NCBI RefSeq assembly: GCF_036417845.1 | Contig: NC_089980.1 | Location: 38,934,501 to 38,998,500, forward strand | Direction: 5' to 3' | Length of the DNA: 64,000 bases | From: Apteryx mantelli | Taxonomy: Eukaryota > Chordata > Aves > Apterygiformes > Apterygidae | Shown here: positions 1 to 11,139 of the stretch, one piece after another | Layout of the letters: the number at the start of each line of letters is the position of its first letter | How positions within the stretch are numbered: position 1 is the stretch's first letter | The notes under the pieces: generated by a model | What the model was told of the DNA's origin: nothing | The model's database searches: none | Seen by the model: the letters and a program-made list of their open reading frames with translations, nothing else | Program-made: the position numbers and the translations under genes

Positions 1-430
1 CTGCAGGCTGGAAAACAGGGCAAAGTTAAAAAAAAAAAAAAAGAAAGAAAGAAAAAAAGGAGAAGCTCGGCATTACAATGGAGATTTGTGCGTGGCGGAG
101 CTGGGCTGGGCTGCCTTTGTTCCCAAATCCTTAGGGGCACTTGAACCTATAGGACGGCACCGGACCTGCGGACGCAGGGAGGAGAGAGGCTGATTTCTCT
201 GTGCCCCTGTCGGGATCGTGGTGTTGCTTCGTCCACCTATGTCCACCTGCAAAAGTTTGGGGATTTTCTCATGTTACCAAAAAAAAAAAAAAGAAAAGAA
301 AAAAGAAAAAAGAAAAAGACATAACGGCGCCGCTGGTTAACTAGCAGGTTTCAGTACGAGCCGGGGGAGCCGAGAATTCAGCCCAGAGCAGATCCACTGC
401 TTGGGAAATGAGTTTACACCGAGGGTCTGG
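1..430. other. Non-coding left edge with A-rich simple sequence
   Basis: No gene is visible. An A-tract followed by GAAA units lies at about 28-57, and a second A/GA-rich tract at about 278-317. The sequence between them is of mixed composition with no recognised motif. Confidence 0.6.
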
Positions 431-434
431 GGGG

Positions 435-1010
435 CGGTTTCCTTGCTTTCCTGCTGGCAGCCCCCCCAGCAGGAGCGGGGGAAGGGCCGAGGGCTCCTGG
501 CGCTTTCCCACCCCCGCCCCGGGCTGGCGAGAGGGGCCGGGGGCGCCGGCGCTGCTCGGGCCGCGGGGCCGGGGGCGGCGGGATGGGGCCCGCCGCCCCC
601 TTCCCCGGGGTAGGGGGCACCTTGAGGGTCCCCGAGCAGGGGTCAGTATTGCAACGAGCATCCCACGGCGCGGGGGGATCCGAAAGTACTTTTGTTTTGC
701 GGAGCCGTCGAGAGTTCGACCCGTCTGAACTCAGAGCTGTGCAAAACTGTCAAACCGCCCCCCCCGAGGGGCCCGACGGCTCCCCGCGTTAGCACGGCGC
801 CGGGGGGCGAGAGCAGCACTTGTCGTGGGGTTTCGCAGCCGAGAGGCGCTCCCCGGGGGCCCCGCGGCAGCGGGCCCTGCGCGGCCGCGGCCGCCTCTGC
901 CCTGCGCGGGCTCCGCGGGGCTCCGCGGCCCCAGCGCCGCCCCCGCCGGCCGCCGGCGCTGGGCAGCTTGGGCACAGCCAGACGTGCCGATCCGCTCCCT
1001 CCCCCCCTTC
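435..1010. other. CpG island, far upstream of SIX3
   Basis: The stretch is strongly GC- and CpG-rich, with NotI-like GCGGCCGC sequence near 880-890. Frames on both strands stay open only because of composition: they are rich in Pro, Arg, Gly and Ala, show no domain, and overlap each other. It is the outermost of a chain of islands flanking SIX3 on both sides. It could be the promoter of a non-coding transcript, but no splice structure can be supported. Confidence 0.65.
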
Positions 1011-1559
1011 TTTTTTTGGGTGGGTGTCGGGGGGGGAATATACCCCGCTTTCTTTTTATTTTATTAGGGAAAAAAAGGTACAAGGGCTCCGAGGGAGTTA
1101 TTCCTTGTGTCTGCAAATCAAAAGGCTCAAATCTCCTATGTGACCCTATTAAGACACGGCAGCGCTGTTCTCAGCTACTTTAAATGCCAGTCTCAGTTGG
1201 TTTAGAGGTCGGAGCTCCTGTTCTTCAGAAAGAGAAGTGCAGTTCAGGAGGAAAACTCAGTCTCCCGTGGTCGTGTGTAGTCTCCCTTTTCACCGGCTAA
1301 GTGCACCTACCAAGGGAAGGGAGAGAGGCAGGGCTGCTAACCGCGCTGTTTAAATGTGCACTCTTCTCTCATTTCGGGGGCTAAGCAAGGAACAACCTTC
1401 TCCAGTCGCCCGAATAAAATGAGCAAGGTGGGGTTTTTTTGTAACTGTTCTTGTCATTTTCGTCCCACTTGAGGAAAGTATCTGGAAAAATATCCTCCAA
1501 ACTCGACCCAACACACTTGGAAATAATCTCTTTTTAAATCGTGGGTCTTGATAATACAT

Positions 1560-1790
1560 TAGGCTCTGTGATATTGCATTCCAAAGAAAATAGACTAGGT
1601 ATTAGAAGGAGGAATCTCCTCTTCCTAATGAATATTTACCCTGAGGTCATTACATCTGTAATGGTCCTCGCTTAACTTACCTTACTCCTCTCTTTCTCTG
1701 CTAGAGACTAGGATTTCAATCACAATGCCCTCGATTTTAAAGTGCCATGTACCATTTAATGGCGGGATGCAGGCAAGGTTAGAATATTAT
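1560..1790. promoter_or_regulatory. Candidate enhancer block with palindromic homeodomain site
   Basis: This AT-rich, non-repetitive block contains several TAAT cores and the 16-bp palindrome CATTACATCTGTAATG at 1648-1663 (two 7-bp arms, 2-bp spacer). Two inverted TAAT-type cores close together are the usual target of paired-type homeodomain dimers. The enhancer call is inferred from composition and motif only; the remaining sequence between 1,020 and 2,350 shows no gene. Confidence 0.3.
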
Positions 1791-2365
1791 TGACTGCATG
1801 CAATATATAAGATGGATACATTTAAGACTTTTAACTTTTTTGTTGCAATGACACACTGTATTTTTATGAGATACCTATTATGTAGACAGAACCATTGTGC
1901 TGTAGCTGCCTCACAGTTGCTGGATCGTTTCTATCAGATGAAAGATTTTGAATAGTTTTCTTTCAACAATGCATCCTTTTGGTCTTGATACAAAGAATGT
2001 AGGCATGGTATACACTTAAACAGCTCTGTCACAGAGCAAGATTAAATAGCGTATATATCGAATTCTGTCTGCAGTATAATACGCACCGGGAACAGAATGA
2101 AGTTCCCTTCACCGCTGAAGAAGCCCATTAAGGTCTGATGTCCTAGTAGCATCTTCCAGATTTTCCTTATCTGTGATATTCGCTAAGCTGTTAAAAATCT
2201 TTACAGCTGGGCTTTAAAACCGGCTGTTTCTTAAGGAAAGACCGAGCTTGATAACGGAGCCTTTTAACAAAATCTGCTGCTGCTGCTGCTCTGGTAAAGG
2301 GGCAAGTTAAACTCTGTTCGGTTATCCAGCTAGATAGCGGTCTCGATAGCTGGGTACATGTGCAA
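1790..2365. other. AT-rich non-coding sequence
   Basis: No gene, repeat family or clear motif is visible. There is a short CTG/CAG run near 2276-2291. Composition shifts sharply to GC-rich at about 2,370. Confidence 0.5.
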
Positions 2366-2369
2366 CACG

Positions 2370-2625
2370 CGGGACCTCCGCGCCTGTCCCGAGCCAGGCG
2401 GGTTGCTGCGCGCCGGCCCCCGCCCGCGCCCGGGCGCAATGTGCGCGGCGCGGCCGGGTGCCCCCGGCGGGGAGCCGCGCTGCGGCCCGGCCCGGCCCGG
2501 CTCGGCTCGGCTCGGCCCGGCCCGGCCCGGCCCGGCCCGGCCCGGCCCGATCCGGCGGGGTCTGCTCGCCGGCGGGGCTGGCGGCGCCCGGCGCTGCGGC
2601 GGAGGAGCTCCGCGCCGCGGAGTTT
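2370..2625. other. CpG island built around a CGGCC tandem tract
   Basis: This is a CpG-dense island of about 250 bp. Its centre is a pentanucleotide array. Open frames across it are Pro/Ala/Gly/Arg repeats translated from the array and are not genes. Confidence 0.6.
2482..2549. repeat. (CGGCC)n pentanucleotide tract
   Basis: About 13 units of CGGCC are interrupted by three TCGGC variants near 2500-2515. The G-rich strand could form a quadruplex. The same pentamer recurs at 5630-5662 and, in the other orientation, at 24521-24538. Confidence 0.85.
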
Positions 2626-2639
2626 CTCATTCAGTGCTC

Positions 2640-4470
2640 AGTCAAGCGACTTGACCAAACTGCACGTGCTGAGCCCAACTTTTTTTCTCCCCCTTTTCCC
2701 AGCTTTGTGCTCTCCGCTGATTGAGTCCCCATATTAAGCTCGAGATCCTTTCTAAGCAACTGCTAAGAAGTCAAGAGCATCCTTGCTTGCTTTCTCTCCA
2801 TGGCCTTTCATGCCCTCAATTTGTTATTCTACTGACACTTTCTTAAAGTTAGCGCCTAGCATTGAAACATTAGCGACAAAAGCCCTGGAAAATCTCTCCC
2901 TCCTCACCGCTAAATCCTCTGATGGGTCAATGCGTGTCGAATTTTTATTTGATTTCCAATAATCTCCAGCACTTGAATATTAAACCTATCTCAGTCCAGC
3001 GCTTCACCTACGGAATATTTTTCAGCTTTGCTTTGGAAAGTACAGAAACTCAGATTTCACTCCACGTGCACCTACTAATTTATAAATAAGTGTATACAGC
3101 TGTCTTCATATATATATATCTACGTCTCTATATCTGCAGTAACGCTTTCATTTTGTGTCAAAATAACATATCCTGTCACTGCACGCCAAAAGTATATTTA
3201 TCGAATGAAACAGCACCGCAAGCTGCATCTTCTTTATCAAACCTTCATTTCTGTTTTACACAATTGTTAAATATCTTTTCATTTCTTTTCCTATTTTAAA
3301 ATATGTATTAGAGTAATTGTTACTTGGAGGTCTTTTGCGTATCTATAGCTCCTTTGATTCATATCTTTTCCTTTCTTTTAATCTTGTTATGCGAAATTAT
3401 ATACACATTTTTCATGAAATCCAAGGAGCATAACTTTATTTTTTTTAAAAAAAGCTCTTAATCCTGGAATTTTTCAGCATTACCGATGTTCCTAACTCTT
3501 GTTTTTTGAATTAAGATCTCTAAATCCTTTTCACTTTATCACTCGGATTTTGTGAAATGATTCTTCAGTTCTCTGCTTTAAATAAGTTTTAGTGCGAACA
3601 GCGAATGAACATTATCCTTTAACCTGAGGTCAAGTGAACGCTAATTTACATGACAAAGAATAATTCCCATTTTGTCCAATATGAAACAACTTCACCTTCG
3701 GCATCATTAAGAAGAATTTAACACTTTCAGGGGGGTTTGTGGGGTTTTTTTTTTTTTTGGTAAATAGTTGGTTATGTATAGTGCAATTTCCCTTTTAGAA
3801 ATCACAATAGGCCAGCTTCTTGTACTCTTGAATTTCTGCATTATTTTTATAGCCTTAAGTAGAGCAAATTTGCACCTGCTGGTATTTAAACTTTAACGTA
3901 TTAGCTGGGGAGGACTTATCAGACCAGTGCACTGCCTCGAAACAAATGAACAATCTTCAATAAAGACATCGAAGGGAGGGGATCTAAACGTTTAACACAC
4001 TGTCCTGGATCTTCCCACTCCATCCAGATTCGCAGTGGATTATTTGGGGGGCTGCAGAGCAGAAGAATTACCGCTTTATTCCCCCTTCCCCCAAACACAC
4101 TCTCATTTCCAAATTTCTGCTTCTCTTCGGGCACTTTAACCCTCTAGCTACCTTACTACTTTTTGCCCGGAGCAGTGCGCTGGATGGGAGGATTAAACCC
4201 AGAAAGGGACACCTCAAATGCGCTCTTGGGGCTCAAGCCCTCCGGGCCCCTGCTCTCTGCTGCGTTGTTCGCAGCTTGCTTCCTCGTAAGAATTAGAGGC
4301 GAAGAGCAAACTTTTAAAACACGAGGTTCTGCTCCGGCTGGGCTGGTTTCTTCTCTCTCTTTTATGGTCACTTAGAGCTGAGATCTCCCCCCCACCCACA
4401 CACACACACATGCACACTGAAGGCGCCCGTGAGGAAGCGATCGTAACCCAAATATCCAGCTTACCGTCCG
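2640..4470. other. AT-rich non-coding sequence, possible conserved elements
   Basis: No gene is present. The block at 2730-3080 is non-repetitive and of mixed composition, with TAAT and CACGTG cores, and could be a conserved element. From 3090 to 3900 the sequence is AT-rich with T-runs (about 3750-3761). At 4397-4410 there is a short CA run. Confidence 0.45.
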
Positions 4471-4479
4471 GAGGGTCCT

Positions 4480-4815
4480 GCCTTGAAAAAGTTCCTCTCT
4501 GCCGGGTCTCGGAGCCGGAGGCGCGACCGCCGTCCCCGGCGCGGCCCGGGGGGCGCGGGCGGCCGCGGGGCCCCAGGCCGGGCGCGCCCGCGCTGCGCGC
4601 CGCCGGGCGCTGCCTCCGCGCCGCGGGCGCCGGGGCGGCGCGCGCTCCCTCGCGGCCCCGCGCGCGCCCCTGCGCGCCTTTGGCCGACGCCGGCGGCGCT
4701 CCGCGAGGGCGCAAGAGAGGCGGCGGCCGCGGGGCGGCTGCGCCCGGGCGGCTGCGCTGGGGGCACCGGGCTGCCCCCGCGGCGGCGCCCGGCGCGACCG
4801 CCCGCGCTCGAGCTG
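4480..4815. other. CpG island
   Basis: Dense CpG, with many GCGC and CCGCGG sites, bordered sharply by AT-richer DNA. Long frames on both strands reflect composition. No protein family signature is visible. It could be a bidirectional or antisense RNA promoter: mammals have an antisense non-coding gene upstream of SIX3. Nothing in the sequence proves that here. Confidence 0.6.
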
Positions 4816-4959
4816 TTTGTGTGGTGTGTGTTTGTTCACAGCTACACGGGGGAAGCGGGAGCATTTCGTGTTTACAGCCAACTCCGGCTTGTAATGGTGA
4901 GAGGTAGTTCAAGCAGCGCTCCTGTGTGTCGCGGGCTCTTAACTGGAGCTCTGCTCAGT

Positions 4960-5110
4960 CATTGAGAGCAATAGAAAGTATATGGAAATCAATATATAGA
5001 CAGTGTGGAGGGCAGATAATGGATTCGAGTCAGTGAGTGTTATAATCTGCATTATGGGCTTCCTATTGTTTAGACTGAGCACAAATTTCCAAAGGGTGAA
5101 GTGTTCCCCC
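4960..5110. promoter_or_regulatory. Candidate enhancer block
   Basis: A short non-repetitive block holds a SOX-type core (CTATTGTTTAG near 5065-5075) and several AT-rich homeodomain-like cores. It lies between two CpG islands. The call rests on composition and motifs only. Confidence 0.22.
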
Positions 5111-5148
5111 CCCTTCCTTCTTCTTTTTGGAAGGCTTTGTGTTTAAAA

Positions 5149-5160
5149 GGGGGGGGGGGG
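5149..5160. repeat. Poly-G tract
   Basis: An uninterrupted run of twelve G on the + strand. A second poly-G run lies near 5469-5480 at the edge of the next CpG island. Such tracts are prone to length error in assemblies. Confidence 0.8.
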
Positions 5161-5509
5161 TTAAATCCTCCTGCCATAATTATCAGAGTACTCCCCCTTC
5201 CCGCCCGCCCCATCTGATTTTAAAGGTAGTGCTTTCACGGCGAAGCTAATGACTTTCATTTAACTGAACATGCCCTGTTGTAGCGGATTGTTCTCGCAGC
5301 CCTGCGCCTTTGTTGCTTTTGGGGGGAAATAAAGCTAATCAAACCTTTTGTCATGGCCAAATTCTCCCTCAGGGTCTTCCAAACATTTGTTTGAATAATT
5401 CACCTCAAGAATTGAAAATACTAATTGATTTTAAAATGCTAGCCCGGGGGGACGGGGCGGAGGGGAGTTTGGGGGGGGGGGCAGCGAAGGCTGGAAATTA
5501 TAGGCGAGG

Positions 5510-5870
5510 AGCAAATGTCTACCTGCCGGCGGCCGAGCCCCGCCGCCCGCTGCGCTGCCCGGGAGCCCGCCGCCGCGGGGCCGGGGGCGATGGGGCCGGG
5601 GGCCGCCGTCGCCTGCGGGATGCGCCCCCCGGCCCGGCCCGGCCCGGCCCGGCCCGGCCCGGCTCCGCGCGGCGGCGGCCCCGGACAGCACTTCCCGCTC
5701 TGCCCCTGCCCCTTCTGCCGCCGCCCCTCCGGCCAAATGCGCCCTGTCGCCTCGGTTCCGGCCGCCCCGCCGGCCGGCACGGCCGAGCGCCCGGGCAGGC
5801 GAGTGCGGAGGCAGCGGTGGGCTCCGCCGGGGTGGGGAGGGGGTCCGGTCCTGGGCGCCTCAGCCCCATT
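5510..5870. other. CpG island with second CGGCC tract
   Basis: CpG-dense block. An uninterrupted run of the CGGCC pentamer occupies about 5630-5662. Open frames across it on both strands are low-complexity and mutually overlapping, so no gene is called. Confidence 0.6.
5630..5662. repeat. (CGGCC)n pentanucleotide tract
   Basis: About six perfect units. It has the same unit and orientation as the tract at 2482-2549. Confidence 0.85.
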
Positions 5871-5879
5871 CAGGGAAGC

Positions 5880-6135
5880 ATTTTGATGCGATTCATTAGA
5901 AGTAACGAGTTGACATAAGGTAAATCTACATCGAGGGGGCCTTTCTTTGAGTGCATGGGGAAGCTTCATTAACCATCGCTAACAAGGCGTGCAAATGCTC
6001 CGATTGGGCAGCTTTCTTGTAACGCCAGGGCCTTAGCAGGATGCCCACCTAATGAGGGTCACTACAAGAGACTGATAAAATATTCAAATTTTCCGTCGCA
6101 CCAGGAACTTTGCATTAAAGGAGAAAGTTGAGGCA
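5880..6135. promoter_or_regulatory. Candidate enhancer with two octamer-like sites
   Basis: A non-repetitive block directly after a CpG island carries two 7-of-8 matches to the POU octamer: TGCAAAT at 5990-5996 and TTTGCAT at 6109-6115. It also has several ATTA cores. POU and SOX factors are established inputs to forebrain enhancers. The assignment to SIX3 is inferred from position, about 5.5 kb upstream of the start codon. Confidence 0.33.
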
Positions 6136-6369
6136 ACTGTGTGGTTGTTTACCTTGGGAAGGCACACTCGGGGGAGAAGGCATCTAGCCCTGACAACTCC
6201 ATCTCCCAGATAAGCCGCGGGCTCGAGGGTCGCTTTTTTCCTGTACGTTTGTTTGTTAAAATCTTCGGCAGATTTCCCCCCACCTCCCCTTCTTCCCCCC
6301 CCCCCGTTCTAATTATATTTTTCTCGGGTTTAATACGCTGATAAATAAATAACTCGTCTATGAGGTCCC

Positions 6370-6790
6370 ATGCCTTTTTAAAAAAGAATTATTACAGTCA
6401 GCCTGATGGCTTTAATGATACGTCAATCATTTCAAAGTTGCTGGTTGTTTCGAATATGTCAGCCTCTGTACACATCACCGCTACTTTCCTCACTGCCGCG
6501 TTTAAAGGCTGTCCCCCTCCCTCCCCCTGCAATTTGTTTCTTCAAGTTTTCATTGCTAGGTTACGATTTCTAATTAGAGCTAAGTATTTCACTTAATATT
6601 TAATTTAGACGCCCAGCACATATATCATACCTAGATCAGTCAATCAAGTGTCCCTTGTTGATAATGCTACATCATTAAGAGTTGTGTTTAATTCAGGAGC
6701 AAGCGACTGCACGGCTGCTTCTGCTGCAGAGCAGGTAACTTTCGACTTTCGGGAGCTGCGATCAAATCCAGGGGGATGGTGGGGAAGCGA
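6370..6790. promoter_or_regulatory. Candidate enhancer with paired PBX/MEIS-type sites
   Basis: Two copies of GTCAATCA (TGATTGAC on the minus strand) lie at 6422-6429 and 6639-6646. This is the classical PBX/MEIS (TALE) composite core. Between and around them are TAATTAGAG, several TAAT cores and a CAAAG core of TCF/LEF type. The block is flanked by simple sequence on both sides, which makes the motif-rich part stand out. Function is inferred. Confidence 0.35.
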
Positions 6791-6889
6791 CCGGGCGGCT
6801 GAAGATCCATCGCCTCGTCGGGAAAGTTTGCTTCTTCCCAACTCGGCACCTCTCCACGGAGGCGAGCTGGACTCCTTTTCTCCCTCCTT

Positions 6890-6891
<2 letters not shown>

Positions 6892-6920
<29 letters not shown>
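6892..6920 (+). repeat. (A)29 homopolymer
   Basis: A run of 29 A without a recognisable retroelement body upstream, so it is called a simple repeat. Confidence 0.85.
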
Positions 6921-6923
<3 letters not shown>

Positions 6924-7375
6924 TCTCACGTTTCCCTTCTCCAGCCGCTGTGTTTACGCAAAAATAAGGAGGGAAGGGGAATCCTAAAAGTTTAACCTAA
7001 GAGCTGGAACATTGTTTTGGACCAGTAATAAAATACCCCCTCGGCTTCTTAGACCAATCCAAACGGTTAAAAAATCACTTTTCCCGCATGTTTCTTAGCA
7101 CAACCTGTACAGCGAGCATTGCATCAACAGGATTGAATTACGGGAGCCGAATGGGCCAGATCTTACATACCCATCAAAAGCACATTTATTTATCCTGAGA
7201 AATCGTGACTGGAAAAAGAGAAGGAGAGAAAGAAAGAGAGAGAAAGAGAGGGAAGGAAGGAGCAGGAGAGGTGTGTTTTTAAAGACGGCAGCTGTACAAA
7301 ATTGTCAGCACTTGCCACTGAAGAATAGCAAAAAAATCAATTATATCGTAATAAAAAAAGGGACGAAGGCGACGG
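6921..7375. other. Non-coding sequence with purine-rich microsatellite
   Basis: No gene is visible. A degenerate GAAA/GAGA purine tract spans about 7215-7260. Confidence 0.5.
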
Positions 7376-7379
7376 GCTC

Positions 7380-7535
7380 TCCTTTACCTGTCCTCGCCTC
7401 TCCCTGCCTCCACCCTCGCCTCTGCCCACGCCGCCGCCGCGGTGCCGCGTTTCCCGCTCGCCGGTACCGCGGCGGGCGCACCGCTACGCCCCAGCCCCGT
7501 CTGCGCCCCGGCCTCCCCCGACAAAAAATAATCAG
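7380..7535. other. Small CpG-rich block
   Basis: A short GC-rich stretch with many CG dinucleotides. No coding signature is visible. Confidence 0.45.
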
Positions 7536-7699
7536 CCCTCGCAAGCGTCGCCTGAGTCACTCCCGAGTCAGGATTAAGGGGCACTAACTAGGCAGCAGAA
7601 AATCGCAGCCTCCTGGGAGCTACCATCAAAACAAGCAGTGAAATAAAAGAGCTTCCCTCTCTGCTTCCCTTCCTCTCCCCGGAAAAGTCCTCCAGGTTG

Positions 7700-7745
7700 G
7701 CAGCCAGACACACACGCACACGCACACACACACACGCACAACTTC
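7700..7745. repeat. Impure (CA)n microsatellite
   Basis: CA units interrupted by CG at several positions. Confidence 0.75.
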
Positions 7746-7949
7746 GCAGGGCTCCCTTCAGAAAAGAACACAGGCTTGTCCTGGTTTATTTAGGGGGAGT
7801 CTTTTTTTTTTGGTATGGTTTTTTTTTCCTCCCCTGCCCTGCAGAGCCACATGTCATTCTAGCAGAAAAAACAATGAATCATGTGGGATCAAGTAAGATT
7901 GCCTGGAAAGGGACCGCAGATTTCCCCGGCCCGGAGAAGATGGCTATCA

Positions 7950-8610
7950 GCAGCGAGGTGGATCCCGCCTGTCATTGCCCGGACCTCCCAAGCCCCGCGC
8001 GCGGCGGCGGGAGAGGGCCGGGGGGCGCGCAGGGCTGCGCGGCCCCGGGAGCCTCCCCGCGGGACCTGAGCGTGCCGAGAAGAAACTTACAGGATCCGGA
8101 AAGGATTTCCCCGGCCGAGAGGGCAGTGTCTCCCCGCCGCCTCCGCCGGCGTGCTCCGGCTGCCGCCGCCCTCGCCCGGCTCCGCGCTCGGCTCCGCGCC
8201 GGGGGCTGCCGCCCGCGCCCGCGCCCGCCCGGCTGCGGCGCGGCGCCCGCCGGGTCCGGGCTCGGCATTAGCCGATCCCATTGACAGTTTGCAGCCAGCA
8301 GCTGCAGTCATTAAAAGCCATTTGCACCCTGGCCTCCTCACACAAAGCTGGAGCGCCGGCAATTATCTGCTTGTACATTTCGGGACACGGGAGCGCGTCC
8401 CTCGCTGGCGGGCGGAGGACAGCGCCGAGGCACCGGCACCGGCACCGGCACCGGCACCGGCACCGGCAGGAGCCGCTCCCGAGCCGCTCCCGCTCCCGCG
8501 CCCGCGCCCACACCCGCGCCGCCGCCGGCACCGCTCCGGCCGCCCGGGCCAGCTCACGCGCTTCGGCTGCTGGCTTCGCCCCTGCGGGAGCTGGCGGCTG
8601 CGGGCACTCT
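7950..8610. other. CpG island upstream of SIX3
   Basis: Long CpG-dense block containing the CACCGG hexamer array. A POU- or homeodomain-like AT-rich segment at about 8270-8390 interrupts it. Long frames on both strands are Arg/Pro/Ala-rich composition artefacts. Confidence 0.6.
8431..8466. repeat. (CACCGG)6 hexanucleotide array
   Basis: Six uninterrupted units inside a CpG island. Confidence 0.9.
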
Positions 8611-8735
8611 GCGGCTGGAGGTCCATGTGCAGAGAGAGAGGAGCGGAACGTTATTGAGACCCTGATATTAGCTGATAGGCACATCGGGGTTGTGGGTTTG
8701 TTTGGCTTTAAACACACAGGCACACGCACACCCAT

Positions 8736-8736
<1 letters not shown>

Positions 8737-8769
<33 letters not shown>
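8737..8769. repeat. (CA)n microsatellite
   Basis: About 16 CA units, preceded by an impure CA stretch from about 8712. Confidence 0.9.
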
Positions 8770-8772
<3 letters not shown>

Positions 8773-8856
8773 GGGTACTCATGCACTGAAATTCCCTCCA
8801 GAGCACGCATTTTGAAAGAAACATTTTCCGCAGAAGCGCAGTTTGTACGTTTGTGG

Positions 8857-8858
8857 GA

Positions 8859-8906
<48 letters not shown>

Positions 8907-8908
8907 AA
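8857..8908. repeat. (GAAA)13 microsatellite
   Basis: Thirteen essentially perfect GAAA units, long enough to be length-variable. Confidence 0.9.
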
Positions 8909-8934
8909 TAGAAGCTGCTCTCTACATATTTTGA

Positions 8935-10250
8935 AGCTTTACAAACTTCATCAGGAATTCTAATAGAGGGAAGCAACCTATAAACAAATGACCAGAGTAT
9001 GATCGTCTGTCTGGGACATTATTAAAAAAAAAAAAAAAAAAAGGGAAGGCCCATATGGATTTGATTCTATAAATATACATTACCGTAGTTTCATTTGCAG
9101 CTTGACAAAAAATGGAATCAAATATTAAGAAACTCCCGCAGGAATTCCTCCACCCTCCCCTCTCTAATCCTTTATATAAAAGGAAAGGATTACAAAGAAA
9201 AAGATTTCGTGTGTGTGTGTATTAAAATCTTTGACTAAACATATTGTTGTCCAATTAATACCTCCAAGTCGATTTGTATTGGGGCTGAGCTGTCTCTTTC
9301 CCTCCTTAGCTGTGCAACGGGAAATATGAGCCAGGGAGGGAGGGAAGGAAAAAAAAAAAAAAAAAAACAACCTTTCCCCCAAGTCTGTTAACAGAAGTTT
9401 TTAAGCAGATCACTAAAAATTAAGAGGACTAGTTATTTCCATTACGAATACGAACCAATGTAGCACACCGATGACAGTTTAGTGGAAATCAGATGAATGT
9501 GTAATACAGCGAGCTTCTTCCAGTCCAGCAGCTCTTCCAACTGGACCTATTCATCTGCCACTTGGAATTATTTCACGAGGAGTGCGCTGTGAAAGGATCA
9601 CAACCAGTTTGGAGCCCAGCTAAAGAACTACTACCACCCATAGCAGTATTATTATTATCCTTCGGATAGGGCAAGTCACGCTATGTTTCCACATTTTAAT
9701 TGTAATATCTCTCTTCCCCCCCCTTCTTCCCTCCATTGATGTCTAAAAGTAGTTTGGACTCCAAGCCTCACCCCTCGATCTCCATCGGAATGCAGAAAAG
9801 ATCTTTAAAAAAGTTTTGAATTCCTCAATGATTTTTCTTCTAGAAAGGCGGCTTAGGATAATTATTTCAGCTTTATTGAGGGCAGATTAGTTGAAGTCTG
9901 GATGCTGCGTTTCAATACTCGTTGTACATGCCTTTACAATGTCGGTATTGTTTGCTACTGTGTGTGAACCTATTCAAAATATACACTTTTTAACACCAAG
10001 CAAAGTCCTGTCTAAATATACACAGTAAGTCTGGAAAGATGTCCATGACCCGTACAAATCTCTGTAAATCACACTTCCATAGCTACAGAAACTAAACAAA
10101 AGAGTTACCAGCTCAAGATGCTGATTAAATCTTCTTAAAAGCAACATACCTAATAATAAATATAGTTGCGCGGTAGCAAGGTCTGGCGACCTCGCTAGTT
10201 CTTACTGAGAGATGGACCCCAAACACCACATAGATTTTCTTTGCTCCCAA
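8935..10250. other. AT-rich non-coding upstream flank
   Basis: No gene is visible. A-runs lie at about 9023-9042 and 9350-9367. The non-repetitive segments at about 9060-9145 and 9410-10170 contain many TAAT and ATTA cores and are plausible conserved elements, but no single motif is decisive. Confidence 0.45.
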
Positions 10251-10279
10251 TTAAAAAAAAAAAAAAAAGGAAACTAAGC

Positions 10280-10620
10280 GTGGGTTTAGACCGCTGCCGC
10301 TCGCCCCCCTTCGCCCCTCGGCCGGCGAGGGAGGCGCCGGGCCGCAGCGGCCGGGGAAGCGCGGGCCGCGCCGGGCCGCGCCGGGGTGAGACCCGGCTCC
10401 GCAGGTCCCCGGGCTCGGAGGAAAGAAAGGGGCGACGGGAGGTGAAGCGAGGGGGAGGAGGAGGGAAAAACACAGCGGAAAGGGGAAAGAGCAGGGAGAG
10501 GGAAGCGGAAGCGGCGCGGGGCCGGGGCGGCGGGAGCGGCCGGGGCTGGGCGGCCCCGCTGCGCCCTGCGCGGCGCCCCGCGCAGCCCCGCGCAGCTCCG
10601 CGCCCGGCAGGTACCTCCTT
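10280..10620. other. CpG island nearest upstream of the SIX3 promoter
   Basis: CpG-dense block ending about 500 bp before the promoter cluster. A donor-like CAG|GTACCT occurs at its right edge (about 10605-10615) on the + strand, so it could hold an upstream non-coding exon. The window cannot show whether it is used. Confidence 0.55.
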
Positions 10621-10689
10621 CCGCGGAGGGGAGCGGGAGCCGGGGCGAAACCCAGGCTGTACTGTATGTGCTCGCTTCTGGGAGGGTCA

Positions 10690-11000
10690 CCGGCATGAGG
10701 ATGGGTCTAATGATCTCATCTTTCTTTTCTTCCCCGGCACTATTAGTGCTCAGATAGGCAGAATGAAGTGAAACTACGTGCAAATCATGTGTAAATTGTC
10801 TCAGTTAGGAGCCCTTTATCCGAACGTGTATCCCAGCCTGGCCCATTTACTTTCCCCCCATATCTCCTTTAGCTTTAACGAGACTCGTTAAGATCACAAT
10901 AATATTCCACCCTCTAATTGCTCATCCCATTCAACAAATATGTGCACACTGCTTTTCGCATTATTTGATCCCTTATTTAGGAGGGGTGTGAAGAGGGAGG
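10690..11000. promoter_or_regulatory. Candidate SIX3-proximal regulatory block
   Basis: This AT-rich, non-repetitive block lies immediately upstream of the promoter. It contains a 17-bp near-palindrome at 10875-10891 (arms TTAACGAG and CTCGTTAA around one A), a CTAATTGCTC homeodomain-type core near 10913-10922 and an octamer-like GTGCAAAT near 10778. SIX3 enhancers in other vertebrates lie in the first few kilobases upstream, so the position fits. Function is inferred. Confidence 0.35.
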
Positions 11001-11139
11001 GGGGAGAGACAGGGAGAAGGGGAAGTGCTGAGATTAGGAGTTGCAAAGATTAAAAAAAAAAAAAACACGCTTTTCCACCAACCACCCTGCTTCCCTCCCC
11101 CCCGTGCATTTGGGCGAAGTGGTAAAAACCTTTCTTACG

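Noticed and set aside
1..11130. Antisense non-coding RNA gene known upstream of SIX3 in mammals
   Set aside because: Position would fit, but no exon, splice pair or poly(A) structure can be supported from sequence alone, so it is mentioned only as a possibility for the CpG islands.
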